64,000 bases of DNA from Palsa-504 sp963739615. Lineage in GTDB: Bacteria; Actinomycetota; Actinomycetes; Streptosporangiales; Streptosporangiaceae. Position 1 is the first letter of the stretch. Each line of letters begins with the position of its first letter. The stretch is from the NCBI GenBank assembly GCA_963739615.1, contig CAVUBD010000015.1, positions 1 to 64,000 on the forward strand, written 5' to 3'. Position numbers and translations under genes: made by a program. This document shows, piece after piece, positions 8,304 through 17,230 of this stretch. The notes beneath the pieces are model-generated. The model saw nothing but the letters and a program-made list of their open reading frames with translations, was not told the DNA's origin and searched no databases.

Positions 8304-8708
8304 ATGCTGGAGGTTATAGGTTACCTAGGTAACCGCATCGGGGGATCCACCCTTGTTAATGCCGCTTTTATCGCAGGTGGGGCACTGGCTGTGGTCCTAG
8401 TGCTGCTGGGGTTCATCGTGGCGCATAAGTACGCCGTGGTCCTGACGGACCGGCGGCTGCTGGTGTTCCGCTGGAGCGGCATGTTTAAGGGACACATCCG
8501 GGGCATCTTTATCGCGGCGGCGCGGAGTGATGTGTCCTCAGACTTTAACAGTCGGCTTGGATGGGGCGGTCTCAATGTTGAGTTCGCGCCTGCGACCGGT
8601 ATGTCGCCTATCCGGCTGGATTTCTGGTCTGTGGATAGGCAGATCGCGTGGAGCATTCATCATGCCCTGGCCGCTGCGGCGACCCGTGAACAGGGCATCA
8701 CGGGGTGA
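8304..8708 (+). CDS. Small PH-domain-like membrane protein, unassigned
   Basis: A 134-residue frame with one long helix (ALAVVLVLLGFIVA, about residues 30-45) followed by YAVVLTDRRLLVFRW, a pattern seen in bacterial PH-like domains where a beta strand carries T-x-R-R-L. The C-terminal half (GGLNVEFAPATGMSPIRLDFW) is also beta-like. I see no clear ribosome binding site; a TTG at 8298 is an alternative start. The IS may have separated it from its own promoter. Function unknown. Confidence 0.55.
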   Translation: MLEVIGYLGNRIGGSTLVNAAFIAGGALAVVLVLLGFIVAHKYAVVLTDRRLLVFRWSGMFKGHIRGIFIAAARSDVSSDFNSRLGWGGLNVEFAPATGMSPIRLDFWSVDRQIAWSIHHALAAAATREQGITG

Positions 8709-8818
8709 CCATGTTGCCCCCAGGCCGGTGACCAGGGGAGGACCTCGCAGGCGGCCCGGCCCGGCCTTGGACTTTCCTGGGTCGGCGCCAGCCGCACCTG
8801 TCCGTCAGCCAGGCGGCC

Positions 8819-9955
8819 TCAGGGCGTCGGCGGGGCCGGGGGGCTCGTCCGGAGGGGGAGCGTGAGGACGAAGGTGGCGCCGCGTCCGGGCCCGGGTGAG
8901 GAGGTGGTGACCTCGCCGCCGTGGGCGCGGGCGATGTTGCGGGCGATGGTCAGTCCGATGCCCGAGCCGCTGGAGCGGCGCGGCTGCCCGGGGGCGCGGT
9001 AGAACCGCTCGAACACCCGCTCGAGGTCCCCGGCGGCCAGCCCGGCGCCGGTGTCGGTTACCGAGACTTCGGCTCGCTGCCCGGCCGTGCGGGCCTGGAC
9101 GGTCACGGTGCCTTCCGCGGGGGTGGCGGCCAGCGCGTTGCCGATGATGTTGGTCAGGACCTGGGTGATCCGGTCGGGGTCGGCCCGCACCGGCAGCGGG
9201 CCGGGCGCGTGCACGGCCAGGGTCACCTGGCGGTCGGCGAACTGGGGTGCCAGCCGCCCGGCCGCCCGCCGGGCCAGGCCGGCCAGGTCGGCGTCGGCGG
9301 GGTGCAGCTCCAGCCGCTGTTCCTCGGCCCGGGACAGGGCCGACAGGTCGTCGGCGAGCCGGCGCAGCCGCCGGAGCTCGTCGCTGACCGCCCCGAGGAT
9401 TTCCGGTTCCGGGGCGAAGACGCCGTCGATGAGGCCTTCCGCGTACCCCCCCAGGGCGGTCAGCGGGGTGCGCATCTCGTGGGCGACCTCCCCTAGCAGC
9501 CGGGTACGCCGGGCCTCGGTGCTGGCCAGCTCCGCTGCGAGCGTGTTCACGTCGCCCGCGAGCGCCGCCAGTTCGGGCACCCCGGGGACCGGCACGCTGG
9601 CCTGGTAGTGGCCCGCCGCGATCCGCCGGGTGGCCGCCCGCACCGTGTTGAGCGGCCGCAGCAGCCGGCTCGTGACGAACGCGGCGGCCAGCCCCGCCGC
9701 CGCGACGCTGGCGAGCACGCCCACCAGCAGGGCGGTGGTCAGCGCGGAGGTGAACGCGGACTGCACGCTCCCGGCCGTCCCGTTCTGCCCGCCCATGCCC
9801 GGGCTCATTCCCGTCTGGTCGCCGCCGAGCATGTTCATATGCTGGTCGAACAGGGCGGGGGCGAGCAGCCGTACCGTCACGTAGGTCACGGCCGCGCCGA
9901 TGGCGATCACCGCCGCGTAGGAGATGAACAGCCGGACCGGCAGGCGCATCCTCAT
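8819..9955 (-). CDS. Sensor histidine kinase (BaeS/OmpR-partner type)
   Basis: The 378-residue membrane kinase has TM1 at about 8-30, a short 40-residue Met/Gly-rich extracytoplasmic loop (HMNMLGGDQTGM, MGGQNG), TM2 at about 72-95, HAMP (about 96-148), HisKA with phospho-acceptor His159 in GEVAHEMRTPLTAL, and an HATPase domain with N box (NIIGNAL), G1 (DTGAGLAAGD), F box (FERFYRAPG) and G2 (GSGIGLTIARN). The methionine-rich loop suggests a soft-metal ligand such as copper (inference). It overlaps the response regulator stop by 4 nt, so the two are translationally coupled. A longer overlapping frame (8805-9983) is a shadow. Confidence 0.93.
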   Translation of the reverse strand: MRMRLPVRLFISYAAVIAIGAAVTYVTVRLLAPALFDQHMNMLGGDQTGMSPGMGGQNGTAGSVQSAFTSALTTALLVGVLASVAAAGLAAAFVTSRLLRPLNTVRAATRRIAAGHYQASVPVPGVPELAALAGDVNTLAAELASTEARRTRLLGEVAHEMRTPLTALGGYAEGLIDGVFAPEPEILGAVSDELRRLRRLADDLSALSRAEEQRLELHPADADLAGLARRAAGRLAPQFADRQVTLAVHAPGPLPVRADPDRITQVLTNIIGNALAATPAEGTVTVQARTAGQRAEVSVTDTGAGLAAGDLERVFERFYRAPGQPRRSSGSGIGLTIARNIARAHGGEVTTSSPGPGRGATFVLTLPLRTSPPAPPTP

Positions 9956-10641
9956 GCCGGCCGCCCGGTGAACTTGTAGCCAACCCCGCGGATGGTGGCG
10001 ATCAGCCGCGGGTTGGCCGCGTCGTCGCCCAGCCGCGCCCGCAGGCTCCGGATGTGCACGTCAACGACCCGCTCGTCGCCGAAGAAGTCATAACCCCACA
10101 CCCGCTCCAGCAGCTGACGGCGGGAGAACACCCGCCCGGGCGCCTCGGCGAGCGCGGCCAGCAGATCGAACTCCAGCGCCGACAGCCCGACCGGCGTGCC
10201 GTCTGCCTGTACCTCACGGGTGCCGGGATCGACGATCAGGCCATCGAACCGCAGCACGGCCGCGCCGGTCTCCCGCACGCCCCGCTCCCGCCGCAGCACC
10301 GCCTTGACCCGGGCGGCGACCTCCCGCGGGCTGAACGGCTTGGTCACGTAGTCGTCCGCGCCGACCCCGAGCCCGACCAGCTTGTCGACTTCTTCAGCGC
10401 GGGCCGTCACCACGATGACGTAGACCTCGCTGAAGGTCCGCACCTGCCGCAGCGCCTCGATCCCGTCGATCCCGGGCAGCATCACATCCAGCAGCACCAG
10501 ATCCGGCGCGTCCCGGCGGACCAGATGTACCGCTTCCTCCCCGTCGGCCGCCTCGGACACGGCGAACCCGTCCGCTTCCAGGTACCCGCGCAACACGGCA
10601 CGGATGTGCGGTTCGTCATCCACGACGAGCACCCGGCGCAT
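9952..10641 (-). CDS. OmpR-family response regulator
   Basis: The 229-residue protein has a receiver domain (1-115) with the acidic pair DDE near residue 8, phospho-acceptor Asp52 (LLDVMLPG), Thr in VVTARA and Lys near 103 (VTKPF). A winged helix follows (about 130-226) with VWGYDFFGDERVVDVHIRSL and the closing RGVGYKF. It forms an operon with the kinase downstream. Its divergent promoter region carries two sets of 11-bp-spaced GTGAAGC repeats, the geometry expected for dimers of this family, which suggests it controls itself and the secreted protein gene on the other side. Confidence 0.95.
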   Translation of the reverse strand: MRRVLVVDDEPHIRAVLRGYLEADGFAVSEAADGEEAVHLVRRDAPDLVLLDVMLPGIDGIEALRQVRTFSEVYVIVVTARAEEVDKLVGLGVGADDYVTKPFSPREVAARVKAVLRRERGVRETGAAVLRFDGLIVDPGTREVQADGTPVGLSALEFDLLAALAEAPGRVFSRRQLLERVWGYDFFGDERVVDVHIRSLRARLGDDAANPRLIATIRGVGYKFTGRPA

Positions 10642-10740
10642 CGCTCACCCCGATTCTCAGCCTGGGGTCCCGGGAGGGCCCTCAGATCACCATCCACCTT
10701 CAGCATCCGCCGCGCGGATGAGGCCAGTGCCGCGCCGATC

Positions 10741-10800
10741 GTGAAGCTCCCGTGAAGCCTGCCAGGAAAGCCCGGCCGTCGCCTTCACGCAAGCTTCACG
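10741..10800. promoter_or_regulatory. Paired 11-bp direct repeats, likely response-regulator sites
   Basis: GTGAAGC at 10741 and 10752 (11-bp period) faces CTTCACG at 10783 and 10794 (11-bp period on the other strand). The two pairs form a symmetric array between the regulator gene (start 10641, leftward) and the secreted-protein gene (start 10874, rightward). OmpR-type regulators bind such head-to-tail half-sites one helical turn apart. Assignment to this regulator is by position. Confidence 0.65.
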
Positions 10801-10873
10801 CCAGCGCCGCTGGTGGCATCACATCACCCGGAGATGCTCGAAGCGTAGGGGAAAGACTAAGGAGCGCAGACAG

Positions 10874-11380
10874 ATGAAGCTGACCAGGAAGCACCTGGTG
10901 ACCGGGCTTGCCGCGGCCGCGCTGGCAGCCGGCGTGCTCACTGCCGGCGGCGTGGCCCTCGCGTCGACAGGCACGGCCCCAGCCTCCGCCACATCGGCCT
11001 CGTCCTATAGCCCGGGCAGCGGGAACTGCGGCGGCATGTACGGCATGTGGTCTGGCCAGCAGCCGGTTATGACGGCCGCCGCGGACTATCTCGGCCTGAC
11101 CCTGACCCAGCTCCGCACGCAACTGCAGTCGGGTCACTCGCTCGCCGACATCGCCGTGGCGCAGGGCAAGCCGGTGTCCGGTCTCAAGGACGCGATCCTG
11201 GCCGCCATGACCAGCCGTATCAACGCGAACACCGCGCTGACCGCGCAGCAGAAGGCGGCCATGATCAGCCGGGTGAAGAGCCACCTCGACATGATGATCA
11301 ACATGGACATGGACCATGGGCCCGGGGCGGACGTGGGCTCGCACATGACCGGGACCGGATCGCCGATGGGCGGAATGTGA
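10874..11380 (+). CDS. Secreted Met/His-tailed protein of unknown function
   Basis: The 168-residue protein opens with a signal peptide (MKLTRKHLVTGLAAAALAAG, cleavage likely near ALAS at about 31). A Tyr/Gly-rich stretch with GNCGGMYGMWSG precedes a helical region (YLGLTLTQLRTQLQSGHSL to AILAAMTSRI) resembling actinobacterial DUF2680-like secreted repeats. It ends HMTGTGSPMGGM, preceded by MMINMDMDHG, a Met/His-rich tail that could bind copper or silver. The start has GGAGCG upstream. It is divergent from the two-component system and shares its repeat array. Metal handling is an inference. Confidence 0.8.
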   Translation: MKLTRKHLVTGLAAAALAAGVLTAGGVALASTGTAPASATSASSYSPGSGNCGGMYGMWSGQQPVMTAAADYLGLTLTQLRTQLQSGHSLADIAVAQGKPVSGLKDAILAAMTSRINANTALTAQQKAAMISRVKSHLDMMINMDMDHGPGADVGSHMTGTGSPMGGM

Positions 11381-11393
11381 CATTAAGCCGCAC

Positions 11394-11430
11394 CGGTGCC
11401 GTGCGCGTAACCAGAACGAGCACGGCACCG
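11394..11430 (+). terminator. 11-bp stem hairpin
   Basis: CGGTGCCGTGC and GCACGGCACCG pair perfectly around a 15-nt loop just after the secreted-protein stop. No U-run follows, so it could be a terminator or a processing stem between this gene and the SHOCT gene. Confidence 0.5.
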
Positions 11431-11495
11431 TCATGGAACTAAACACCCGCCCCCGGCATGGCCGCGGCGGAAGCGCCGGAATGAAGGAGACGACG

Positions 11496-11771
11496 ATGAT
11501 GTACGGGTACGGCAACGGAATCGGCGGCTGGGGATACGCCCTCATGGCGATCGGCATGATCCTGTTCTGGGGCGCGGTAATCTACGGCATCGTGGCGCTG
11601 GTCCGCTACGCCCGCCGGGACGCCCCGCAGGGACGTGAACCCGCCGGGCCGCCCGCACCCGAACCGGAGCGGCTGCTCGCCGGGCGGTTCGCCCGCGGCG
11701 AGATCGGCGAGGACGAATACCACCAGCGCCTCACCACCCTGCGGGCCGCCGGCCCGGCAGCGCCGCGGTGA
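11496..11771 (+). CDS. SHOCT-domain single-pass membrane protein
   Basis: About 91 residues. After MMYGYGNGIGGWGYA comes one helix (LMAIGMILFWGAVIYGIVAL), a charged linker, then RLLAGRFARGEIGEDEYHQR, the signature of the short C-terminal SHOCT domain, often a protein-protein contact module. I chose the ATG at 11496 because GAAGGAG lies 7 nt upstream; earlier frames (11433, 11481) include the ribosome binding site. It probably belongs with the upstream secreted gene and two-component system. Confidence 0.85.
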   Translation: MMYGYGNGIGGWGYALMAIGMILFWGAVIYGIVALVRYARRDAPQGREPAGPPAPEPERLLAGRFARGEIGEDEYHQRLTTLRAAGPAAPR

Positions 11772-11808
11772 CATCCGTGCACCCAAGATCATGCCTCTTC
11801 CGACCCGG

Positions 11809-12965
11809 TCAGGCGGCGGCGTCGCGGGTCACCGAACCGGGCCGGAAGCGGTGTAGCCGCAGGCTGTTGGTGACGACGAACACGGAGCTGAAGGCCATCG
11901 CGGCGGCGGCGATCAGCGGGTTGAGGAACCCGAGCGCCGCCAGCGGGATGGCGGCCGCGTTGTAGCCGAACGCCCAGAGCAGGTTGCCCTTGATGATGGC
12001 TAGGGCGCGGCGGGACAGCAAGATCGCGTCCGGGACGGCGAGCAGGTCGCCGCGGACCAGGGTCAGGTCGGACGCCTCGATGGCGGCGTCGCTGCCGGTG
12101 CCCATGGCCAGGCCCAGGTCGGCCTGGGCGAGGCGCGGCGGTGTCGTTGATCCCGTCGTCGGCCATCGCCACCACCCGGCCGGAATCTTGCAGGCGCCTG
12201 ATCGCCGCGGCCTTGCCCGCGGGCAGCACCCCGGCGATCACCTCGCCGATGCCCACGGCCGCGGCGACGGCCCGGGCGGCCCGGTCGTTGTCGCCGGTGA
12301 GCAGCACCGGCCGCAGGCCCATGGCGCGCAGCCGCCGGATCGCTTCGGCCGAGGTGGGCTTGATCGTGTCGGCGAGCACCAGCATGCCGCGGGCCTGCCC
12401 GTCCCAGCCGGCGAACACCGCGGTCTGCCCGGCTGCCTCCGCCGCTTCGGCGGACGCGGCGAGCTCCGCCGGGATCTGCCACGCCCATTCCGATTCCAGC
12501 CAGCCCGCCCGGCCGGCCGCCACGGCGCGGGAGTTGACGACGCCCGACACACCGAGGCCCTGGACGTTCGCGAAGCCCTGCACGGCGGGCAGGCCGCCTA
12601 GCCTGTCCCGGGCGCCGGATGCGATGGCGGCGGCGATCGGACGCTCGGAGCCGTCTTCCAGCGCGCCGGCCAGCCGCAGCAGTTCGGCGGCGTCCACCCC
12701 GGGAACGGCGGTCACCTTTCGCCAGGCTCATCCGGCCGGTTGTGACGGTGCCGGTCTTGTCCAGCACGATCGTGTCGATGGCGCGGGTCGACTCGAGGAC
12801 CTCCGGGCCCTTGATCACGATGCCGAGTTGCGCGCCGCGCCCGGTGCCGACCAGGATCGCGGTGGGAGTGGCCAGGCCCATGGCGCAGGGGCAGGCGATG
12901 ATCAGCACCGAGACCGCGACCGCGAAATCGGGTACGTCCACCGCTCCGGAGGCGCGAGTGACATC
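11809..12965 (-). pseudogene. Copper-type P1B ATPase, N-terminally truncated and frameshifted
   Basis: Three reading frames together give the C-terminal half of a CopA-like pump: the CPC helix (IIACPCAMGLATPT), the phosphorylation site (IVLDKTGTVTTGRMSL), the N domain (GSERPIAAAI), TGDNDRAA, the hinge where MVGDGVND is normally found (here MADDGINDT), and the last helices (MGTGSDAAIEASDLTLVRGD onwards). Single-base insertions near 12717 and 12137 break the frame. Metal-binding domains and the first membrane helices are missing. It converges on the SHOCT gene and may once have been the pump served by the adjacent two-component system (inference). Confidence 0.9.
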
Positions 12966-13023
12966 TGCGGCGACACTTCGCTGACCTGCTTGTATGAGCC
13001 TCTTGGCGCGCCATGCCGCTTGG

Positions 13024-13212
13024 TCAGGCCGGGCCGGTCGCCGCCGGGCGGAACGCGACGAACAGGTGGGTAGGGACGAAGCCGCGGACCGCGGCGTCGT
13101 CACGGAGGTCTCCCCAGCCGAGGATCGCGCTGAGCAGGCGCAGCCGCCGCGGGTGCTCACGGCGGAACTGGACGGCGACGTCGAAGGCCTCCTCATCGGA
13201 GAGGAACCGGTG
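13024..13212 (-). pseudogene. C-terminal fragment of an unidentified protein
   Basis: Directly after the premature stop of the L,D-transpeptidase remnant a frame reads FLSDEEAFDVAVQFRREHPR and continues with LLSAILGWGDLRDD, ending FVPTHLFVAFRPAATGPA. Charged and hydrophobic residues are patterned like a folded protein and codons are G/C-ended, but there is no start. I take it as the tail of a lost gene; family unknown. Confidence 0.4.
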
Positions 13213-13860
13213 CTAGTTCGGCCGGTACATCGGGCCGAGCGGCCCGGGCTGCCAGCCGCTGGCGTAGCGCCAGTAGATGCGGAACCGGCCGGTCGGGGTG
13301 ATCGCCCGGGCCCACCTGCCGTGGGAGTGGTACCAGTTGCCGCTGCCGGTCGAGGCGTCAAGGATGCGCTGGATGGTCCCGCCGCTGACGTAGTAGATGA
13401 CCTGCTGGGCTAGGTTCACCTCCAGCGACGTAGTTGCCAGCTTGTAGCGGGGCGCCGGGACGTAGGGCTTGGCCAGCCTGGCCCGGGTGGCCGGGCCGAC
13501 CACGCCGTCCCTGGCCAGGCCCTGCACCTTCTGGAAGGCGATGACCGCGTGATAGGTATTCTGCTCAAACACGCCGTCGGCCGCACCTACGTCGAAGTAG
13601 TGCAGCGCGGCCAGTCGCTGCTGCAGGGTCACTGCCACGTTGCCGCGCGAGCCGAGCCGCAGCACGGGCTGCTGGGATACCTTCGGCGTGCCGCTGGGCG
13701 CCGGGGTGGTGGTTGCCGGTGCCTGACTGCTGGTTGCCGGGCTGGGTGACCTTGCCGCGACGGGCTGGCTCGCGGGCGTGGTCCCGCAGGCAGCCAGGCT
13801 CGTCAGGCCGCCCAGGGCGGCGGCGACGGCATAGCGCCTGAGAGCGGACATGACACTCAC
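13213..13860 (-). pseudogene. L,D-transpeptidase-like lipoprotein lacking its catalytic end
   Basis: The 215-residue remnant has a lipoprotein signal (AALGGLTSLAAC, lipobox Cys25), a Thr/Pro/Ser linker, a peptidoglycan-binding PG_1 domain (LRLGSRGNVAVTLQQRLAAL to GVVGPATRARL) and the first part of a YkuD domain (VNLAQQVIYYVSGG, STGSGNWYH, TPTGRFRIYWR). It stops at GPLGPMYRPN, just before the HGxx and SHGCxR motifs that hold the catalytic His and Cys. The enzyme would normally form 3-3 peptidoglycan cross-links; this copy cannot. The break coincides with the junction to an unrelated fragment. Confidence 0.85.
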
Positions 13861-14346
13861 CTCTGTTCCTGCCTCTTGGACTTAGGCGGGATTCAGCGGG
13901 CACGGGGCAGAAAGGCCCGTCTTCATGCGCCGTTGGTCACGAGCAGCGGCAGCCACCGCCGGGCCCGCTGCGGCAGCCGGGTGATCAGCGAGGTCCTCAT
14001 GGGTCAACTGCGCCGCACTGAGCGTGCGGGCGGCAGTGCTTACGGTGAGACAAGACGGATATGGCGAAGTAGATCTTTCCCGGTTAGGTCCTGGACCGCG
14101 GCCTTCGGGCCGTCAGGGCCGAACGTTCCGTCGCTGCCGGCGTACGTCAGCAGGCGTGCAGGACATGCGTGCGTGCCGGGGAGCGGAGCGGATGGCCGGA
14201 ACAGGGGCGCAGGGCTCTTGGCAGGCGGGACCTTCTTCCCTGCCAGCGCCGGTCCCGCCCGATCACGGTCGGCTTATGACGTCGGAGCCCGCGTCAGGGC
14301 CGCGCCTGGGCGCCTTGGGCCGGGCCCGAGCAGGAGGCGGAGTGAA
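13861..14346. other. Intergenic, no supported gene
   Basis: No frame here has recognisable protein sequence. An open frame continuous with the CoA-binding gene (from 13876) is a G/C artefact without family sequence. Confidence 0.5.
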
Positions 14347-14823
14347 ATGCAGACGATGAAGCAAGCCGCGGCCGAGTTCCTGGCCGGCAAGCGGGTCGCC
14401 GTCACCGGGGTGTCACGGCACCAGAAGGACCACGGCAGCAATGTGGTATATCAGCGGCTGCGGCAGCGCGGCTACACCGTCTTCGCGGTGAACCCGAACG
14501 CGGACCAGGTCGAAGGCGACACCTGCTACCACGACCTGAAGTCCATTCCCGGCGGGGTCGACTGGGTGCTGATCGGGACTAGGCCCGAGACAGCCGGCGC
14601 CACCATGCGGGAGTGCGCCGACCTCGGGATCAAGCGTGTCTGGATGCACCGGGGGCCGGGTGCCGGGAGCGTGTCGCACTCAGCTGCTGAAGATGGCCGT
14701 CAGCACGGCATCACGGTAATCGAGGGCGGGTGCCCGTGCATGTTCGGCCCCACGGCGGATCCCGGGCACAAGGTGATGCGGCTGGTGTTGTCCATCACCG
14801 GGAACGTGCCGCGGCAGGTGTGA
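14347..14823 (+). CDS. CoA-binding domain protein (YccU type)
   Basis: The 158-residue Rossmann-fold protein matches the CoA_binding_2 family: KRVAVTGVSRHQKDHGSNVV near residue 15, YTVFAVNPNADQVEGDTCYH in the middle, VDWVLIGTRPETAG, and ITVIEGGCPCMFG near the C-terminus, with the usual Cys. Such stand-alone proteins resemble the N-terminal part of ADP-forming acyl-CoA synthetases and may bind CoA or nucleotides; the role is not established. The ATG at 14347 follows GGAGGCGGAGTG. It is one of the few intact genes between two ATPase graveyards. Confidence 0.88.
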   Translation: MQTMKQAAAEFLAGKRVAVTGVSRHQKDHGSNVVYQRLRQRGYTVFAVNPNADQVEGDTCYHDLKSIPGGVDWVLIGTRPETAGATMRECADLGIKRVWMHRGPGAGSVSHSAAEDGRQHGITVIEGGCPCMFGPTADPGHKVMRLVLSITGNVPRQV

Positions 14824-15170
14824 CGGAAGGATCTGGACAGACAGGACCGGCAGAGGAGGACGGCCGCGCCCAGGGGCATTAGTTCCCGCCGGACCGGACG
14901 ACCGGCACGGCGACCGCCAGGCCGCGCCCGCGGGCGTGGCCTTACTGTGCACCAGCACCGTGCCGGTCATGCAGGTGCTGAAGCGGACGGGTTCCTCATA
15001 ACACCGCATGCTTGCCCGCCGTCAGGACGCGTCCCCACTCGCGGCGCCCCCGGGACAGACATGACCAATTCCCTTCGCGACGGCGGCGTACCCGCATCCA
15101 GGGAGCGGGCGGCGGCGCAATGCGGACGGCACTTCTTTATTCCTGCACTACGCCGGGCTGGCCGGCAGGC
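14824..15170. other. Intergenic, no supported gene
   Basis: Both strands lack convincing coding sequence. The leftward frame 14680-15009 has no family features and overlaps the CoA-binding gene in antisense. Confidence 0.45.
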
Positions 15171-16366
15171 TCAGGGTCCATCGGCCCGCCTGATGTGGCG
15201 AAGAGGTCCTCCTAGCCGGGACTTTGGCCTCCCGCGCAGATCCGGGTCACCCGGCCCTGCTTCGACACGGCGCTGGATTGGGCGGAACAGGATGCGGTCC
15301 AGCCGTACCGCGGCGTACCCGAGGGTGGAGGCCAGGAAGATCACGAGCAGGTCGAGGGCGGTCAGCGGCTCGGTATGCAGCAGTTCCTGGAGGAACGGCA
15401 GGTACAGCCCGGCGAACTGCAGCGCCAGGGCGGTGGCGACGGCGGCGGGCAGCATCGGGTCGGCCAGGGTGCCGGGCCGGGCCCGCGATCCGAGCGCGAC
15501 GGCGAGCTGGGTGGTGCCGAGCGGGAAGAAGGCCATGCTCTGCCAGGGCCGCCCGGTGGCGTGGTCCCACAAGGCGATGCCCAGGGTGACCGCGGCGACC
15601 ACGAGGCCGACCCGGAGGATCCGCTGCCACAGCCCGGCGCCGAGCACGCTTTCGGCCGGCGGCCGGGCGGGCGGGTCATGATGCCGGGCTCGGCGGGCTC
15701 GCCGCCCAGGGCGACGCCGGGCAGGCCGTAGGTGAGCAGGTTGACCCACAGGATCTGGGCGGGCAGCAAGGGCAGCGCCAGCCCGAGGGCGGGCCCGGCG
15801 AGCATGACCGCGATCTCGGCGCTGCCGCCGGACAGCCCGTAGAGCAGGAACCGGCAGATGCTGCCGTAGACCCGGCGGCCTTCCCCGGCGGCGGTCACGA
15901 CTGTCTGCAGGTTGTCATCGGCCAGGACCAGGTCGGCGGCCTGGCGGGCGACTTCGGTGCCGCGCCTGCCCATGGCCACGCCGATGTCGGCGCGGCGCAG
16001 CGCAGGCCCGTCGTTGACCTCGTCGCCGGTCATGGCCACGACGTCGCCGGCGGCCTGCCGGGCGGTGATGATGGCGAGTTTCTGCTCCGGGGTGGCGCGG
16101 GCGAACACCCGCGCCCGCGGATCGGCGAGGTCGGCGGCCGGGTCGGTGCCACCGCGGGAAGCCGGCGGATGAGCGCGTGCCGGGCGGTCATCCGCCGGAC
16201 GCCCAGGGCCAGCGCCAGGGTGACCACGGCGGGCAGCGACTCGGGAACGGCCGCCACCACCAAGCTGACTCACTGGTCAGCGCCGACTCGTCGACCAGCA
16301 GGGCCGCCGCCTCTGTGACCTGAGCGTCGGCGGGCACGATGTCGCCTTCGGCCAGCACCAGCATGT
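15171..16366 (-). pseudogene. Type II cation-transporting P-ATPase, internally deleted
   Basis: Pieces in three frames can be ordered along a P2-type cation pump: actuator segment (VLAEGDIVPADAQV, LLVDESALT), helix 4 (VAAVPESLPAVVTLALALG), then, after a deletion, ARVFARATPEQKLAII and MTGDEVNDGPALRRADIG (normally GDGVNDAPAL), then the C-terminal helices through FFPLGTTQLAVALGSRAR to LTALDLLVIFLAS. The phosphorylation DKTGT motif and nucleotide-binding domain are gone and there is a frameshift near 15670. It cannot pump. The N-terminal end is joined to an SRPBCC gene remnant. Confidence 0.88.
15218..15231. promoter_or_regulatory. DosR/DevR-like box 1
   Basis: GGGACTTTGGCCTC fits 13 of 14 positions of the degenerate mycobacterial DosR consensus GGGNCNNNNGNCCC. 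It is preceded by GAGGTCCTCCTAGCC, also similar to the region before box 2 at 25172. It lies at the very end of the ATPase remnant and no intact gene follows on either strand. Confidence 0.4.
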
Positions 16367-16660
16367 GAGCGTCCCGTCGATGTCCGCCTGCCTGGTGGTG
16401 GTGCGGGACGCAAGGCGGCCTGGCCTGTCATAGCCGGTCAGGTCGATGCGCATCTCGGCGGTCGGGCCCATGGATTTCGCGGCGGAGCGGAACACCGTCC
16501 CCTTGCCGACCGGGCCGTCGCTGACCTTGCCCGCACGGATCATCATCCGGGGGTTGTATCGCGGCTCATTCCGCTGGTCAGCTGCGAAGTCGAACACCGC
16601 CTCCGCAGGCCGGCCGATGATGATCGCCCTCGGCGCGGTCATCGTCCTGGGCGCGATCAT
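16367..16660 (-). pseudogene. SRPBCC-family protein, C-terminally truncated
   Basis: After MTAPRAIIIGRPAEAVFDF the sequence follows the START/polyketide-cyclase-like fold: FAADQRNEPRYNPRMM, a glycine-rich turn (DGPVGKGTVFRSAAKSMGP), then YDRPGRLASRTTTRQADIDG. It ends exactly where the fragment of the ATPase actuator domain begins, so about a third of the fold is missing. Either ATG 16660 or 16642 could have been the start. A GGGACCTTTGGTC stretch at about 16739-16751, DosR-box-like but weaker, lies upstream. Confidence 0.75.
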
Positions 16661-16880
16661 GGCGATCCTGGGCAACACTACCCGCGTAGTGAACTGAGGC
16701 ATCGGCGCAGCTCACCCGCGCCGACGAGCCACGATCGACCAAAGGTCCCGCCAAAGCAGGGTCGAACGTCCTTTCGAGTCTCCACGTCGCCTCCACGCGC
16801 CCTGCACCGGCAGCACAGAGGACCAGGTTACTGTCTGGTGAAACATCGGGATCACGGCACACGGCGCGAGGTGAGCATCC

Positions 16881-17156
16881 ATGAGCGTGACGGACAGGCA
16901 GGTCGAGCGGTACGGCGCCGACGCGCCACGGGCCGATCTGCAGCCATGCCTCCACGACGCCACGCATGGCATCACTGCCGGCGACTGCACCCAGCACCTC
17001 TGCTCGGACCATGTGGCGCCGGCGCTGTACGGCACGAGCGGAAACGTCTTCGTGTATCCGCTGCAAGCCCAGCGGCGCTGCGAGTACGGATCGGCGCTCC
17101 CTGCCGCCTGCTCCCAGACGCACTGGGAGCCTGCTGAAAAGCGTGCAGCTTACTAG
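16881..17156 (+). CDS. Hypothetical 91-residue protein
   Basis: The frame has a plausible ribosome binding site (GAGGTGAG, 7 nt before the ATG) and contains several Cys and His residues (PCLHDATHG, DCTQHLCSDH, RRCEYG, ACSQTHWE). I recognise no family, and codon use is only weakly coding-like. The overlapping leftward frames look less convincing. Treat as tentative. Confidence 0.3.
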   Translation: MSVTDRQVERYGADAPRADLQPCLHDATHGITAGDCTQHLCSDHVAPALYGTSGNVFVYPLQAQRRCEYGSALPAACSQTHWEPAEKRAAY

Positions 17157-17230
17157 ATATTTATTGGTTCTGTGTTCGAGTGAGATGATTGTCTCATGCA
17201 GGGTTCCGAGCGGATGGGCCGGATGGAGAC

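Noticed and set aside
8805..9983. 392-residue leftward frame over the histidine kinase
   Set aside because: Arg/Pro/Ala-rich, no motifs; the kinase frame 8819-9955 has all expected boxes and overlaps the regulator by 4 nt.
12063..13361. 432-residue single gene on the minus strand
   Set aside because: Only its middle (around the CPC and DKTGT motifs) is real ATPase; the rest are shadow readings of other fragments.
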